In this document: piece after piece, positions 9,010-18,321 of the stretch
How positions within the stretch are numbered: position 1 is the first letter of the stretch
How the letters are laid out: each line of letters begins with the position of its first letter
From: Vreelandella profundi
GTDB lineage: Bacteria > Pseudomonadota > Gammaproteobacteria > Pseudomonadales > Halomonadaceae
Assembly: GCF_019722725.1 (NCBI RefSeq)
Contig: NZ_CP077941.1
Span: 3,286,001 to 3,350,000 of the forward strand
DNA length: 64,000 nucleotides
Direction of reading: 5' to 3'
Made by a program: the position numbers and the translations under genes
The notes under the pieces: generated by a model
The model's database searches: none
Told to the model about the DNA's origin: nothing
The model's input: the letters and a program-made list of their open reading frames with translations, nothing else

Positions 9010-9828
9010 TCATGGTGTCAACACCGATGACACCAACAGTTGGGTGTAGTCATGCTGTGGATCGTCAAGGATTTGGTCGGTTAACCCAGCTTCCACCACT
9101 CGGCCTTGGCGCATAACCATCAGCCGGTGGGCTAACAAACGCGCGACCGCTAGATCATGGGTGACCAGAATGACCGACAGGCCCAGCTCACGGGTTAGCG
9201 TGCGCAACATATCCAGCAGACGCGCCTGAACCGAGACATCAAGCCCGCCGGTCGGCTCATCCATAAATACCAAGCGCGGCTGCGTGACGAGCGTGCGGGC
9301 AATTTGCAGGCGCTGCTGCATGCCGCCAGAAAAAGTACGCGGCGCATCATCAATGCGCTGCGGGTCAAGCTCCACCCGGGCCATCCAGTCTTGGCCGGCC
9401 GCCCGCAGGTTGCCGTAGTGGCGCTGGCCAAGCGCCATTAAGCGCTCGCCTACGTTGGCCCCAGCGGATACACCAAGGCGCAATCCATCACGCGGGTTCT
9501 GATGCACTAGCCCCCACTCCATGCGCAGCAGCGCCCGTCTACGAGCCTCGCTAATCGCGTATAAATCGAGTTGATCGCCGGCCTCTCCGGTCACCGCACT
9601 GGTGTGCTTCGTGCTGTGGTAAACCACCTGCCCGTGGTCAGGTTTTTCCAGCCCTGACAGTACGCGCAACAGGGTCGATTTGCCCGAGCCTGATTCACCC
9701 ACGATGCCCAGCACTTCGCCTTGATGCAGCGTAAAGTCGATGTCTTGGCAACCCTGATTGGGGCCATACAAACGAGTGATATTGCGCGCTTCAAGCAGCG
9801 CGGGGAGCGTAAGCTGTGGGCGTTTCAT
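9010..9828 (-). CDS. phnK: C-P lyase complex ABC-type subunit PhnK
   Basis: PhnK is an ABC ATPase that docks on the PhnGHIJ core complex. The 272-residue product (E. coli 252) shows Walker A GESGSGKST, the signature FSGGMQQRLQIAR and Walker B LVFMDEPTGGLD. Its ATG overlaps the phnJ stop by four bases (ATGA), which fixes the start. It resembles oligopeptide-type ABC ATPases, but the position between phnJ and phnL is diagnostic. Confidence 0.94.
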   Translation of the reverse strand: MKRPQLTLPALLEARNITRLYGPNQGCQDIDFTLHQGEVLGIVGESGSGKSTLLRVLSGLEKPDHGQVVYHSTKHTSAVTGEAGDQLDLYAISEARRRALLRMEWGLVHQNPRDGLRLGVSAGANVGERLMALGQRHYGNLRAAGQDWMARVELDPQRIDDAPRTFSGGMQQRLQIARTLVTQPRLVFMDEPTGGLDVSVQARLLDMLRTLTRELGLSVILVTHDLAVARLLAHRLMVMRQGRVVEAGLTDQILDDPQHDYTQLLVSSVLTP

Positions 9829-10694
9829 ACCCCCTCCTCGCGGCGGTCCTGGCAGTAATCAGTGTCGGAGCAAACAAACATGCGTCCTCCTTGATCATCG
9901 GTAATAACCTCGTCGAGGTAGCTATCGGTGGCCCCACACAAGGCGCACGGCTCATCCCACACCTGTATCTCGAACGGGTGATCCTCAAAATCCAGGCTTT
10001 TGACACGGGTGTACGGCGGAATCGCATACAGGCGCTTTTCGCGGCCAGCGCCGAACAACATAAGAGCCTCATTCATATCAAGTTTAGGGTTATCAAATTT
10101 GGGAATGGGTGACGGGTCCATCACATAGCGATCATCCACCTTGACCGGGTAGGCGTAGGTCGTGGCGATATGGCCGTGACGGGCGATGTCTTCGTACAGC
10201 TTGACGTGCATAACCCCATACTCTTCCAGGGCATGCATCACCCGGGTTTCCTCTTCACTTGGCTCAATAAAACGCAGCGGCTCGGGAATGGGCACCTGAA
10301 ACACTAGAATTTGGTTTTTAGTCAACGGCCTTTCAGGAATGCGGTGGCGGGTTTGAATCACGCTCGCCGCGCCAGTGCGCGTGGTGGTTTCTACCCCGGC
10401 CACGCGTTCAAAAAAGCTGCGAATACTGACCGCGTTGGTGGTGTCATCAGCGCCTTGGTCGATCACTTTAAGAACGTCATCAGCCCCCAGAATGCTAGCG
10501 GTAAGCTGCATACCACCTGTGCCCCAACCGTAGGGCATAGGCATCTCACGGCCGCCAAAAGGCACCTGATAACCGGGGATAGCGACCGCTTTGAGCAGCG
10601 CGCGGCGGATCATGCGCTTGGTCTGCTCGTCTAAATAGGCGAAGTTGTAGCCGCCATAGGCATTACCGGCCTGATCATCGATAGTGGCGTTCAT
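9825..10694 (-). CDS. phnJ: Carbon-phosphorus lyase, radical SAM subunit PhnJ
   Basis: PhnJ is the radical-SAM enzyme that cleaves the carbon-phosphorus bond, releasing methane (from methylphosphonate) and a cyclic ribose phosphate. The 289-residue protein (E. coli 281) carries near the C-terminus the unusual cluster-binding cysteines CALCG followed by VCSDTDYCQDRR, which are distinctive for PhnJ. The N-terminal NFAYLDEQTKRMIRRA is family-typical. It overlaps phnI by four bases at its start and phnK by four at its end. Confidence 0.96.
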   Translation of the reverse strand: MNATIDDQAGNAYGGYNFAYLDEQTKRMIRRALLKAVAIPGYQVPFGGREMPMPYGWGTGGMQLTASILGADDVLKVIDQGADDTTNAVSIRSFFERVAGVETTTRTGAASVIQTRHRIPERPLTKNQILVFQVPIPEPLRFIEPSEEETRVMHALEEYGVMHVKLYEDIARHGHIATTYAYPVKVDDRYVMDPSPIPKFDNPKLDMNEALMLFGAGREKRLYAIPPYTRVKSLDFEDHPFEIQVWDEPCALCGATDSYLDEVITDDQGGRMFVCSDTDYCQDRREEGV

Positions 10695-11794
10695 ACCGGA
10701 CGCTCCTGTGAAGGCTGAGAGACGGCGGACTCGCGGGCAACGTACTCACGGCGCAAGCGACGCAGTAGCTCTAGTTCCGATTGAAAGTCGACGTAGTGCG
10801 GCAGCTTCAAGTGGGAAACAAAGCCGGAGGCTTCGACGTTATCAGCGTGAGCCAGTACAAACTCAGCCTGCTGGGCCGGGCCTTGCACCGGCTCACCGAG
10901 CTCTTCAGCGCGCAGCGCACGGTCCACCAGCGCCATGGCCATGGTCTTACGTTCGTTGCGCCCAAAGGCCAGCCCATAGCCGCGGGTAAACTGCGGAGCT
11001 TTTTCGCGGCTGCCGCTAAACTGATTGATCATCTGGCACTCGCTGAGCACGATTTCACCGATACATAACGGGCCATCAAAGCCTTCCACCTCGATCTCTA
11101 CTTCAACGGTGCCTTGGCGAATCTCACCGGCAAACGGGTGGTTGCGGCCATAGCCGCGTTGGGTCGAGTAGCCCAGCGCCAGCAAATACCCTTCATCGCC
11201 GCGGGCCAGCATTTGTAAGCGGGTAGCACGGTCTACCGGGAAGTCGGGCGGGTCGCGTGTAATGTCATAGGGTGCGGCGCCATCGTCGACTTCCTGCTCA
11301 ATCAGTCCTTCGGCGTCAAGGGCATCAAGAATCTGTGGGCAGGCTTCAAGTCCTGCCTCGGCGCGCTCTGGCGCTGGCGTTTCGCCTTCTGCCAGCAGCA
11401 TGAAATCGAGCAGGCGATGAGTATAGTCATAGGTTGGCCCCAGCACTTGGCCACCCGGCACATCTTTGAAAGCCGCGCTAATACGGCGTTCGACGAGCAT
11501 ATCGGCGGTGTTGAGCGGTACGCTGTCGGCAAGCCTGGGCAGCGTGGTGCGATAGGCACGTAACAGAAAGACCGCTTCGGTCAGGTCACCGCTAGCCTGT
11601 TTCAATGCCAATGCAGCGAGTGCTGGGTCGTGCAGCGAGGCTTCGGCCATCACTCGGTCAACGGCAAGCCCTAACTGATCGCATACCTGCTCAACCTTAA
11701 GTTCAGGCTGGGCACGGTCACCGCGGCGGCGGTCGGCCATCCAACGGTGGGCGTTGGCGATAGCCTGTTCTCCCCCTTTAACAGCAACGTACAT
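10691..11794 (-). CDS. phnI: Alpha-D-ribose 1-methylphosphonate 5-triphosphate synthase subunit PhnI
   Basis: PhnI is the nucleosidase-type catalytic subunit that, with PhnG, PhnH and PhnL, replaces adenine of ATP by phosphonate. It is 367 residues (E. coli 354) and begins MYVAVKGGEQAI, a strongly conserved PhnI N-terminus; the RGYGLAFGRNERKTMAM segment is also typical. Its ATG overlaps the phnH stop (TAATG) and its stop overlaps the phnJ ATG. Confidence 0.95.
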   Translation of the reverse strand: MYVAVKGGEQAIANAHRWMADRRRGDRAQPELKVEQVCDQLGLAVDRVMAEASLHDPALAALALKQASGDLTEAVFLLRAYRTTLPRLADSVPLNTADMLVERRISAAFKDVPGGQVLGPTYDYTHRLLDFMLLAEGETPAPERAEAGLEACPQILDALDAEGLIEQEVDDGAAPYDITRDPPDFPVDRATRLQMLARGDEGYLLALGYSTQRGYGRNHPFAGEIRQGTVEVEIEVEGFDGPLCIGEIVLSECQMINQFSGSREKAPQFTRGYGLAFGRNERKTMAMALVDRALRAEELGEPVQGPAQQAEFVLAHADNVEASGFVSHLKLPHYVDFQSELELLRRLRREYVARESAVSQPSQERPV

Positions 11795-12528
11795 TAGGTA
11801 CTCTCCTGCGTGGCGGTGGGCGTCGAGGCAATGGCTGAAATGTGCGCAATGCGAGTGCTACGCGGGATAGCAATCAGGCGACCTGCGCAAGTCAAAATAG
11901 CGTCTGATCCACACGGGAAGCTTTTACGATTAGCGCTTAGTCGCATCATTAGCGCCTCGGCGCAGGCATCAAGCGTAAGCACTTTGGTCTCCAGAATGCC
12001 GGGCCCACTCAAGCGCCAGCGACCCGCGTTATTAATATCGTGGTGGATATTGTGATGGATGCCCTGATAGTCAGTGCTGCTTAGTGCCTCTAGTACCACT
12101 ACCAAGGTTGTGCTGCGATCCGGATAGCTATCGCTGCCTTCGGCAAAGCCCGGCAGCTTCTGGCAACTCTGTGGCGTTAGTAATGCGAAATCAGCTTGGT
12201 CGGCCTGTGTCACTATGCATGCGCCGGTATGAAACCCGATCGCTTCTGCCAAACCGTCACGGTTCAACTCAGGGGCAATCCACACGCGGGTATCCAAATC
12301 ACACAGAGCCAGCATCGCCCCCCAGGCAGCGCGCGAAAGAGCAACACCGCTTGGCAGTGGCGCAAGGCCAACCTCTGCAATGGTGCCTGGTTCGGCCATG
12401 GCGCTTAGCAATTGGCGGAACAAGCGCTGCCCGTGGTGAACAGCGTCATCCAGAGCGGGCCAATCATGTGGTCTTGGCACAGTGGACTGTTGGTTGTGCG
12501 ACACAGCACCTGTTGAACTATCGTGCAT
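11794..12528 (-). CDS. phnH: Phosphonate C-P lyase core subunit PhnH
   Basis: PhnH is a non-catalytic core subunit of the C-P lyase complex. At 244 residues it is longer than E. coli PhnH (194), mainly at the N-terminus. FRQLLSAMAEPGTIAEV and the C-terminal PCGSDAILTC-type segment are recognisable. A GGGAG lies before the ATG at 12528, and phnG stops two bases upstream, so the start is supported. Confidence 0.92.
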   Translation of the reverse strand: MHDSSTGAVSHNQQSTVPRPHDWPALDDAVHHGQRLFRQLLSAMAEPGTIAEVGLAPLPSGVALSRAAWGAMLALCDLDTRVWIAPELNRDGLAEAIGFHTGACIVTQADQADFALLTPQSCQKLPGFAEGSDSYPDRSTTLVVVLEALSSTDYQGIHHNIHHDINNAGRWRLSGPGILETKVLTLDACAEALMMRLSANRKSFPCGSDAILTCAGRLIAIPRSTRIAHISAIASTPTATQEST

Positions 12529-12530
12529 GG

Positions 12531-13025
12531 TTACTCCCCCCGTACCATGGTGAAGAAATCGACCCGGGTCGCCTCGGCGGTCTGCGAGAGCTGCGTACGT
12601 TCATCGGCTAGCGCCTGGGTCAGTGGCTCAATCAGTTCTGCATCAATGCGGCGCGCCCAGTGCGCCTTGCGAGCGCAGGCATCAATCAACGCGATTAACT
12701 CGGCGTGCTCACGGCTACGCCCGGCTACCCAGCCGTGACCTAAGTCACCTCCGCCGGGCGTGCCATCGTCTAGCGCCACACTGACTCGCGTAAGGGTCAT
12801 TTCGCCGAGATTAAACGCGTTGCCGGAGCCCCCCATGCGCCCGCGCACCATGACCATGCCGGTCTCTGGCCCGCGCACGCAGCGGTGCTCAACATGAATG
12901 CCAAGCGTTGCCCAGCCCTGGCTAAGGCGCTTGAAGGGCGTCAGCGCGAGAATCCGATGGCGCTGCTCTGGAGATAGAGGGTCTGGAGATATACGGTCTG
13001 TCGACATACGTTCAGGCGTCATCAT
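12531..13025 (-). CDS. phnG: Phosphonate C-P lyase subunit PhnG
   Basis: PhnG is a small subunit of the PhnGHIJ core complex. The product is 164 residues (E. coli 150), with RGPETGMVMVRGRMGG and the FNLGEMTLTR motif that typify the family. GAGGA lies directly before a doubled ATG (13025 and 13022), so either may be used; a third ATG is six codons in. It follows phnF after a 60-base gap and is tightly coupled to phnH. Confidence 0.92.
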   Translation of the reverse strand: MMTPERMSTDRISPDPLSPEQRHRILALTPFKRLSQGWATLGIHVEHRCVRGPETGMVMVRGRMGGSGNAFNLGEMTLTRVSVALDDGTPGGGDLGHGWVAGRSREHAELIALIDACARKAHWARRIDAELIEPLTQALADERTQLSQTAEATRVDFFTMVRGE

Positions 13026-13085
13026 GATTCCTCATCGTTGTCATGATTGGCTGCAACCAATACATTGCTAACGTTAAATTTAAAT

Positions 13086-13820
13086 TTAAAAATCAAAGTG
13101 ATAAGAAACACGGTCAGCCCTGGCACGGCTGACAGAAACCTCCACCAACCGTTGGTCTTCATCAACGTTGTCGCTGGTCAACACCAGCAGCGGGGCGAGC
13201 TGTGCGCATTGCAATAAACGGCTATCGTGACGGTCGGCCTGGCATGCTTCTAAACGCACCCTGGCGCGGGTTAGCCGCAGGCCGTAGTGCTGGCCAAGTA
13301 ATGCCCGAGTTGAACCACCGCGATAGCGATCGCACCAATCAGACACTCGCGCGGCATCAAACCAGTGGCGTAAGCGCAGCAGCGGCGAACTATCCACCAG
13401 CCGCAGTGTATCCACGCAGATCAGACGCTCGTCATCGGCCAACTTGAAGCGTTGGGCGATGGCCTCGGGTGGCCGCTGCAAGCCTTGCTCTAAACAACGG
13501 GTCTCGGTGTTTAACCCCATCTCTGCCAGGTTGTGGGTCACCTTGCTACCGGCGCTGACCGTGTAATCCAGCCGCCGGTCCACAACCTGGGTGCCCCAGC
13601 CCTGATGGCGTGTCACCATGCCTGCGGCGACTAGCTCATCCAATGCGCGCCGCACGGTGTGGCGATTGACGTCAAAGCGCTTAGCCAGCGCCACTTCGCC
13701 CGGCAACTGGTCGCCGGCGCTATGCTGGCTACGCACCTCTTGTGCCAGAATGCTGGCTAACTGGCGGTAGCGCGGCTCGCGGAACTCTTCACGGCTACCC
13801 TGCATCAGTTGTCTAGACAT
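13086..13820 (-). CDS. phnF: GntR/HutC-family regulator of the phosphonate operon
   Basis: PhnF is a GntR-family repressor with an N-terminal winged helix (about residues 10-80; RFDVNRHTVRRALDEL) and a C-terminal UTRA-type ligand domain. I choose the ATG at 13820 (245 residues; E. coli 241), which has AGGAG a few bases upstream; the frame itself stays open to 13880. The first five codons (MSRQL) coincide with the palindrome TGTCTAGACA, which also lies in front of phnC, so the gene may contain its own operator. It sits between phnE and phnG as in E. coli. Confidence 0.93.
   Translation of the reverse strand: MSRQLMQGSREEFREPRYRQLASILAQEVRSQHSAGDQLPGEVALAKRFDVNRHTVRRALDELVAAGMVTRHQGWGTQVVDRRLDYTVSAGSKVTHNLAEMGLNTETRCLEQGLQRPPEAIAQRFKLADDERLICVDTLRLVDSSPLLRLRHWFDAARVSDWCDRYRGGSTRALLGQHYGLRLTRARVRLEACQADRHDSRLLQCAQLAPLLVLTSDNVDEDQRLVEVSVSRARADRVSYHFDF
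13805..13819. promoter_or_regulatory. Second candidate PhnF operator, inside the phnF start
   Basis: The 15 bases TCAGTTGTCTAGACA are identical to those in the phnC promoter region (16782-16796) and overlap the start codon and first codons of phnF. The shared core is the palindrome TGTCTAGACA. Exact recurrence of 15 bases at two places in one operon, one of them the regulator's own start, is unlikely by chance. That PhnF binds it is an inference. Confidence 0.6.
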
Positions 13821-13891
13821 TTTCACTCCTGCTATAAACCCATCCCGCAGTGGCTGACGTGCTACCGGCGAGCCCATCACCTTTTTAAGAA

Positions 13892-14686
13892 CTAGATAAA
13901 GCGCTTACGCAGGCGCTGAGATGCCATATCCAGCACCGTGACGGCCACAATAATCACCAGAATGATGGTGGCGGTTTCGGCGTACTGAAATCCGCGCATG
14001 GTTTCCCATAACGCCACGCCGATACCGCCCCCACCGACCATGCCAAGTACCGTGGCAGAACGGATGTTCGACTCGAAGCGATAAAGACTCACCGAAATCC
14101 ATAGCGGCAGTACTTGGGGAATCAGCCCAAAGATGATCTCTTCGATCCGCCCTGCGCCGGTCACTCGAACACCTTCCATTGGCCCTGCATCACTGGCTTC
14201 TACGGCCTCGGAAAATAGCTTTGCCAGCACGCCGGTAGTGTGTACAAACAGCGCCAACGTGCCGGCAAAGGGACCAAGGCCCACGGCCACTACAAACAGC
14301 ATGGCAAAGACCAGTTCATTGATGGCACGACAGGCATCCATCAGCCTTCTCATTGGCTGATACACCCACCAAGGCACTAAATTTTCAGAAGAAAGCAAGC
14401 TGCAAGGCACCGCCACAATGATCGCCAGCAGCGTGCCCCAAATAGCAATTTGAATGGTCACCAGCATCTGGTCGATATAATGGCTAAGGTTGCCGAAGGA
14501 TGGCGGAAAGAAGTCACCTGCCAAAGTGGCCATGTTGCCCGCATTGGTCACCAGTAAGCTGGGGCGTAGCTCGGCACCCTGCCAGGACCAGACCAACACG
14601 CTAAGTAACACAAACCAGCCCATTAGCGAGAGCCAGCTACGCCGCCGAGGCACTGTGAGTGGACGTTGAGACGTATGGGTGTTCAT
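13892..14686 (-). CDS. phnE: Phosphonate ABC transporter permease
   Basis: PhnE is the inner-membrane permease of the phosphonate importer. The 264-residue protein has an N-terminal helix ([16 protein letters not shown]) and several further hydrophobic segments, and the conserved cytoplasmic loop [21 protein letters not shown] that docks with the ATPase PhnC. Only one permease is present, which by family knowledge would act as a homodimer. It lies between phnD and phnF. Confidence 0.93.
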   Translation of the reverse strand: MNTHTSQRPLTVPRRRSWLSLMGWFVLLSVLVWSWQGAELRPSLLVTNAGNMATLAGDFFPPSFGNLSHYIDQMLVTIQIAIWGTLLAIIVAVPCSLLSSENLVPWWVYQPMRRLMDACRAINELVFAMLFVVAVGLGPFAGTLALFVHTTGVLAKLFSEAVEASDAGPMEGVRVTGAGRIEEIIFGLIPQVLPLWISVSLYRFESNIRSATVLGMVGGGGIGVALWETMRGFQYAETATIILVIIVAVTVLDMASQRLRKRFI

Positions 14687-14785
14687 GGTTGCTCCGGGCG
14701 GGGTAAGCAGCCTGCGCTCCCCCGCCTTGGGTGGTGTATAGATATGAACTGAGGTGATGTATATGTATGAACCGGGATGGCTATG

Positions 14786-15826
14786 TCAGCCAGCGGAGGC
14801 AACTGCGTGGACATCTTCAGATTCTGCGTCTTCAGGCATGGCGCCTTCTAACGCTTGAAGACGTGCATTGAGGGCTTCCAACTGAGCATCAAGCTCGGCT
14901 ATCTGCGCTTCACGATCGGCGTCAGACAAACGGTCGTTATTGGCCACGTCCGCACGCTTTTTGAACAGTGCAAGCTGGCGAATCGGTAACAGAGCGTCGT
15001 TATTGGAAGCTTCAAAGTGATCCCACTGCAGCGGCGTTAAAATGGCCTGTTCTGCATCAGTTTCACCATAGTTAAAGAAGAAGTTACGCAGGTTTTCTTT
15101 GGTTTCTTCCGGCAGGTTGGTGCGCCACACCAAGGGGTCTGACGGAATCAACGGCGATTTCCAGACCACGCGCAATTGCTCCGCTTTCTCGGGCGCGGTG
15201 ATCTCCAAGCGCTCCATACCCTCGCTATTGAAGGTGGCGACATCAACCTGGCGATTGGCCACCGAAAGCGCGTTAGTCTCATGGCTGGAGTTCAAGGTGC
15301 GCTTAAAGGCCGTGGAGGCATCAATGCCATTTTCAGCAAATACGTAGTAACCCGGTACTAAATAGCCCGAGGTGGAATTTGGATCACCATTACCAAACAC
15401 GAGACCTGAGGCGTTAGCCAGCACGTCGTCGATGCTGTGCAGATCGCTGTCCTGATGCACAATCATTAAACTCCAGTAGCCTGGCTGGCCACTTTCCGGA
15501 ATCGTCTGAGCAAACACCTCGCCACCAGCACGGTCTACGGCTTCCATGGCCGACTTATTGCCGTACCAAGCCAAGTCAATTTGATCGAACCGCATTGCCT
15601 GGATGACCGCCGCGTAATCGGTGGCAAAAAACGGCTCTACCTCCATGCCAAGACTTGCCGACATGTCGTCCAGGAACGGCTGCCACAACGGCTGCTGATT
15701 CTGGCTTGACTCAGTGGAAATAATGCCAAATTTGAGCGTGTCAGCAGCGGCAAGCTGGGCGCTGGCGACAAGGCCAAATCCAGCGATTAACGGCAAGGTA
15801 AAACGACGAACAGAGGCCAGGATCAT
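14786..15826 (-). CDS. phnD: Periplasmic phosphonate-binding protein
   Basis: PhnD captures phosphonates in the periplasm and delivers them to PhnE. It is 346 residues (E. coli 338). A Sec signal peptide ends near ASAQLAAA (about residue 28). Ligand-site-like segments include TDYAAVIQAMRF, LAWYGNKSAMEA and NGDPNSTSGYLVPGYY. The last ~60 residues are charged with heptad-like pattern (IAELDAQLEALNARLQALEG) and then an acidic tail, suggesting a C-terminal coiled coil. Confidence 0.93.
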   Translation of the reverse strand: MILASVRRFTLPLIAGFGLVASAQLAAADTLKFGIISTESSQNQQPLWQPFLDDMSASLGMEVEPFFATDYAAVIQAMRFDQIDLAWYGNKSAMEAVDRAGGEVFAQTIPESGQPGYWSLMIVHQDSDLHSIDDVLANASGLVFGNGDPNSTSGYLVPGYYVFAENGIDASTAFKRTLNSSHETNALSVANRQVDVATFNSEGMERLEITAPEKAEQLRVVWKSPLIPSDPLVWRTNLPEETKENLRNFFFNYGETDAEQAILTPLQWDHFEASNNDALLPIRQLALFKKRADVANNDRLSDADREAQIAELDAQLEALNARLQALEGAMPEDAESEDVHAVASAG

Positions 15827-15874
15827 GGGTGCTTCTCCAAGGTAATAGGGTTATCTGCTACGGGGTCGCTGGCA

Positions 15875-16732
15875 TTAAACAAACGCAGGCGCTGCTGGCG
15901 GAGTCCCGCCTCGACGATGAGTGGGCAACGCTTCTCCACTTAAAGCTTCGCCAGCGCGAAGTTCATCTAGACCGGCATTTTCATAAAGGGCCTGCAGACG
16001 TGAGTCGGTGAGTTCACCAATGGGACCATCGAAATACAGGCGACCATCCTTAAGCGCGATCGCGCGATGGCAGTAGCGGCGCGCAATATCGACTTGATGC
16101 AGAGTGACGACGACCGTGCGGCCATCTTCAGCGTGAATACGGCTAAGAATTTCCATCACTTCACGAGCACTGCGCGGGTCAAGCGATGCAATCGGCTCAT
16201 CGGCCAGGATCAAATCGGCGTCTTGCATCAACACCCGTGCAATCGCAACTCGCTGCATCTGTCCACCGGAAAGCGTGTTGGCCCGCTGGTCCACTATATC
16301 TTCCAAGCCAACGCGGGCCAGACAGGCCCGTGCGCGCTGGCGCTCCTCAGCGGTGAATCGCCCCAACAGGGCGCGCAAGCGAGACATGCTTCCCAGCCGC
16401 CCGATCAGCACGTTGGTCATCACACTTAGGCGGCCAACCAAATTGAACTGCTGGAAGATATAACCGGTGCGGCATCGCTCAATGCGAGCGGCACGGCGTA
16501 GGCGGCCACTGGCCTGCACTTCGCGATCCATCAACGAGACGCGCCCGCCCTGCGCCCGATTGCTGCAGGTAAGGCCGACCAGGTGGCGCAATAGCGTGGA
16601 CTTACCCGAACCGGATGGACCAATCAACGCAACCATTTCGCCCGGTGAAACGCGAAAGCTAACGTCGTCGAGCACCTGGCGGTGCCCGAACGATTTGTTT
16701 AAACCTTCAACGTGAATAGTAGAAATAGACAT
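15875..16732 (-). CDS. phnC: Phosphonate ABC transporter ATP-binding protein
   Basis: PhnC powers the phosphonate importer. The 285-residue sequence (E. coli 262) has Walker [10 protein letters not shown], the Q-loop [10 protein letters not shown], signature [13 protein letters not shown] and Walker [20 protein letters not shown] lies before the ATG at 16732. It is the first gene of the operon and has the promoter region with the candidate PhnF operator directly upstream. Confidence 0.94.
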   Translation of the reverse strand: MSISTIHVEGLNKSFGHRQVLDDVSFRVSPGEMVALIGPSGSGKSTLLRHLVGLTCSNRAQGGRVSLMDREVQASGRLRRAARIERCRTGYIFQQFNLVGRLSVMTNVLIGRLGSMSRLRALLGRFTAEERQRARACLARVGLEDIVDQRANTLSGGQMQRVAIARVLMQDADLILADEPIASLDPRSAREVMEILSRIHAEDGRTVVVTLHQVDIARRYCHRAIALKDGRLYFDGPIGELTDSRLQALYENAGLDELRAGEALSGEALPTHRRGGTPPAAPAFV

Positions 16733-17092
16733 GACGCTTCTCCTCTGGGGATGGCGTCATTCTGGGCGAGCAAGATGACTGTCAGTTGTCTAGACAATGT
16801 CAGTTTGATGATAATTTTCGCAGCCGTATGGCCTTTTCAGAGTGAACATCCGCGATCCCATAGCGACATATCAACTACTTGGCTCCGATTGAAATGTTTT
16901 TGTCATTCATCTGCCATCAGTCAGTCATTTTATTTTTTTATGTTTTCTATCCTGACGACGGAAAGGTTGAAGGTGGCTAAACCGTTGCTCAAAAAGCAAC
17001 AAACTTGTCACGCTAGCCCCTACTTCCTGCCCGCTAAGTCGCTTAGCTTATAGCCTCTAAAATAATGACGCTAATAACGGCAGGAACAGGCA
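16733..17092. other. Divergent intergenic region phnC / M20 gene
   Basis: This 360-base stretch has no convincing gene. It carries the phnC leader, the candidate PhnF operator, and presumably the plus-strand promoter of the M20 peptidase gene. I see no further repeat or RNA gene in it. Confidence 0.6.
16782..16797. promoter_or_regulatory. Candidate PhnF operator in the phnC promoter
   Basis: A perfect 12-bp palindrome TTGTCTAGACAA (16786-16797) lies about 50 bases upstream of phnC. It shares 15 identical bases with the site over the phnF start. Position and symmetry fit a GntR-family operator; a TATCAT a little upstream on the minus strand might be the promoter -10 element. Confidence 0.6.
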
Positions 17093-18262
17093 ATGCTTTC
17101 AAAACACGTTTTCTCAGAAAAACAGCTGCAAGATGCCACCGCGCTGCGGCATAGACTTCATCAAAACCCTGAGCTTAAATTCCAGGAAACCGACACCGCG
17201 ACGATCGTTGCAAAACAACTTCGTGCGCTTGGTTACAAGGTCACCGAGGGCATTGCTATCACGGGTGTGATGGCTGAGCTGGACACTGGGCGAGACGGCC
17301 CTGTGATTGCTTTCCGAGCCGATATGGATGCTCTTCCTATTCTTGAAGCTAACGCTTTTGATCACTGCTCCCAGCGGGACGGTCTAATGCATGCCTGCGG
17401 CCACGACGGGCACACCGCCACGCTACTGCTTGCCGCCGAAGCCATTATGGCGATGCGCGATGAGCTATGCGGCTATATAAAGCTGCTGTTCCAGCCAGGA
17501 GAGGAAGGCGGTAACGGTGCAGACTTAATGGTCAAGGCAGGCGTGCTGGAAAATCCCAAGGTATCCGCCGTGTTTGGCTACCATAATCGCCCTGGTTTTC
17601 CAGCGGGCCAGCTATTCGTCAAATCTGGTTCGGCAATGGGCGGTAACGACACTTACAAAGTCATTATTAAGGGCGTTTCCGGCCATGCCGCCATGCCACA
17701 CTTGGCGGTTGATCCTATTTACGTAGGCGCATCACTGGTACAGCAGTTACAGGGATTGGTGGCTCGCCATAAGTCTCCGCTCGAAGCTGGCGTGATTACG
17801 GTAGCGTCTTTCCACGCTGGTGATGCCGCCAATGTCATTCCCGGCCATGCTGAACTGCTGATCAATATTCGCAGTGACCGCCCTTCTTCCCGTGAGGCGC
17901 TGACCGGCAAATTAGAGCAGGTAATACAGGGTGTATGTGCAGCCCACGGTGCGCATTTCCAGATTGAGCATCTTCATCAAATTCCGCCGCTGGTTAACGA
18001 CCCAGAATGGTCAGAAAGAGTCCTGGCAATAGCCGCTGAGCATGCGGTTAGTGACGATATTCAGCAGCTAGATTACATGCCTACCATGGGCGCAGAGGAC
18101 TTTGCATTTTATCTACAGGAAGTGCCCGGCTGCTTTTTCTTTGTCGGTAACGGCGACAGCGCTTATCTACACAACGAAAAGTATGACTTCAATGATCACA
18201 TATTACCGGTCGCTGGCGGCATGTTCGTGGCCCTGGCAAAAAGCGTTTTATCCCAGCGTTAG
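17093..18262 (+). CDS. M20-family amidohydrolase (hippurate/aminoacyl hydrolase-like)
   Basis: A 389-residue metal-dependent amidohydrolase of peptidase family M20D. Visible are the metal-site motifs RADMDALPI and HACGHDGHTA, QPGEEGGNGA (catalytic Glu), a dimerisation domain with GVSGHAAMPHLAVDP, and the final GAEDFAFYL histidine/glutamate region. Enzymes of this type cleave N-acyl or N-aryl amides. It sits 59 bases upstream of an AbgT-type transporter, so the likely job is to hydrolyse p-aminobenzoyl-glutamate or another N-acyl amino acid taken up by it. Confidence 0.88.
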   Translation: MLSKHVFSEKQLQDATALRHRLHQNPELKFQETDTATIVAKQLRALGYKVTEGIAITGVMAELDTGRDGPVIAFRADMDALPILEANAFDHCSQRDGLMHACGHDGHTATLLLAAEAIMAMRDELCGYIKLLFQPGEEGGNGADLMVKAGVLENPKVSAVFGYHNRPGFPAGQLFVKSGSAMGGNDTYKVIIKGVSGHAAMPHLAVDPIYVGASLVQQLQGLVARHKSPLEAGVITVASFHAGDAANVIPGHAELLINIRSDRPSSREALTGKLEQVIQGVCAAHGAHFQIEHLHQIPPLVNDPEWSERVLAIAAEHAVSDDIQQLDYMPTMGAEDFAFYLQEVPGCFFFVGNGDSAYLHNEKYDFNDHILPVAGGMFVALAKSVLSQR

Positions 18263-18321
18263 TGGCCTCCCTTCAATCCATTAAGATTAAAAAATAACGT
18301 TTAACAATAAGGGCTAAAACG

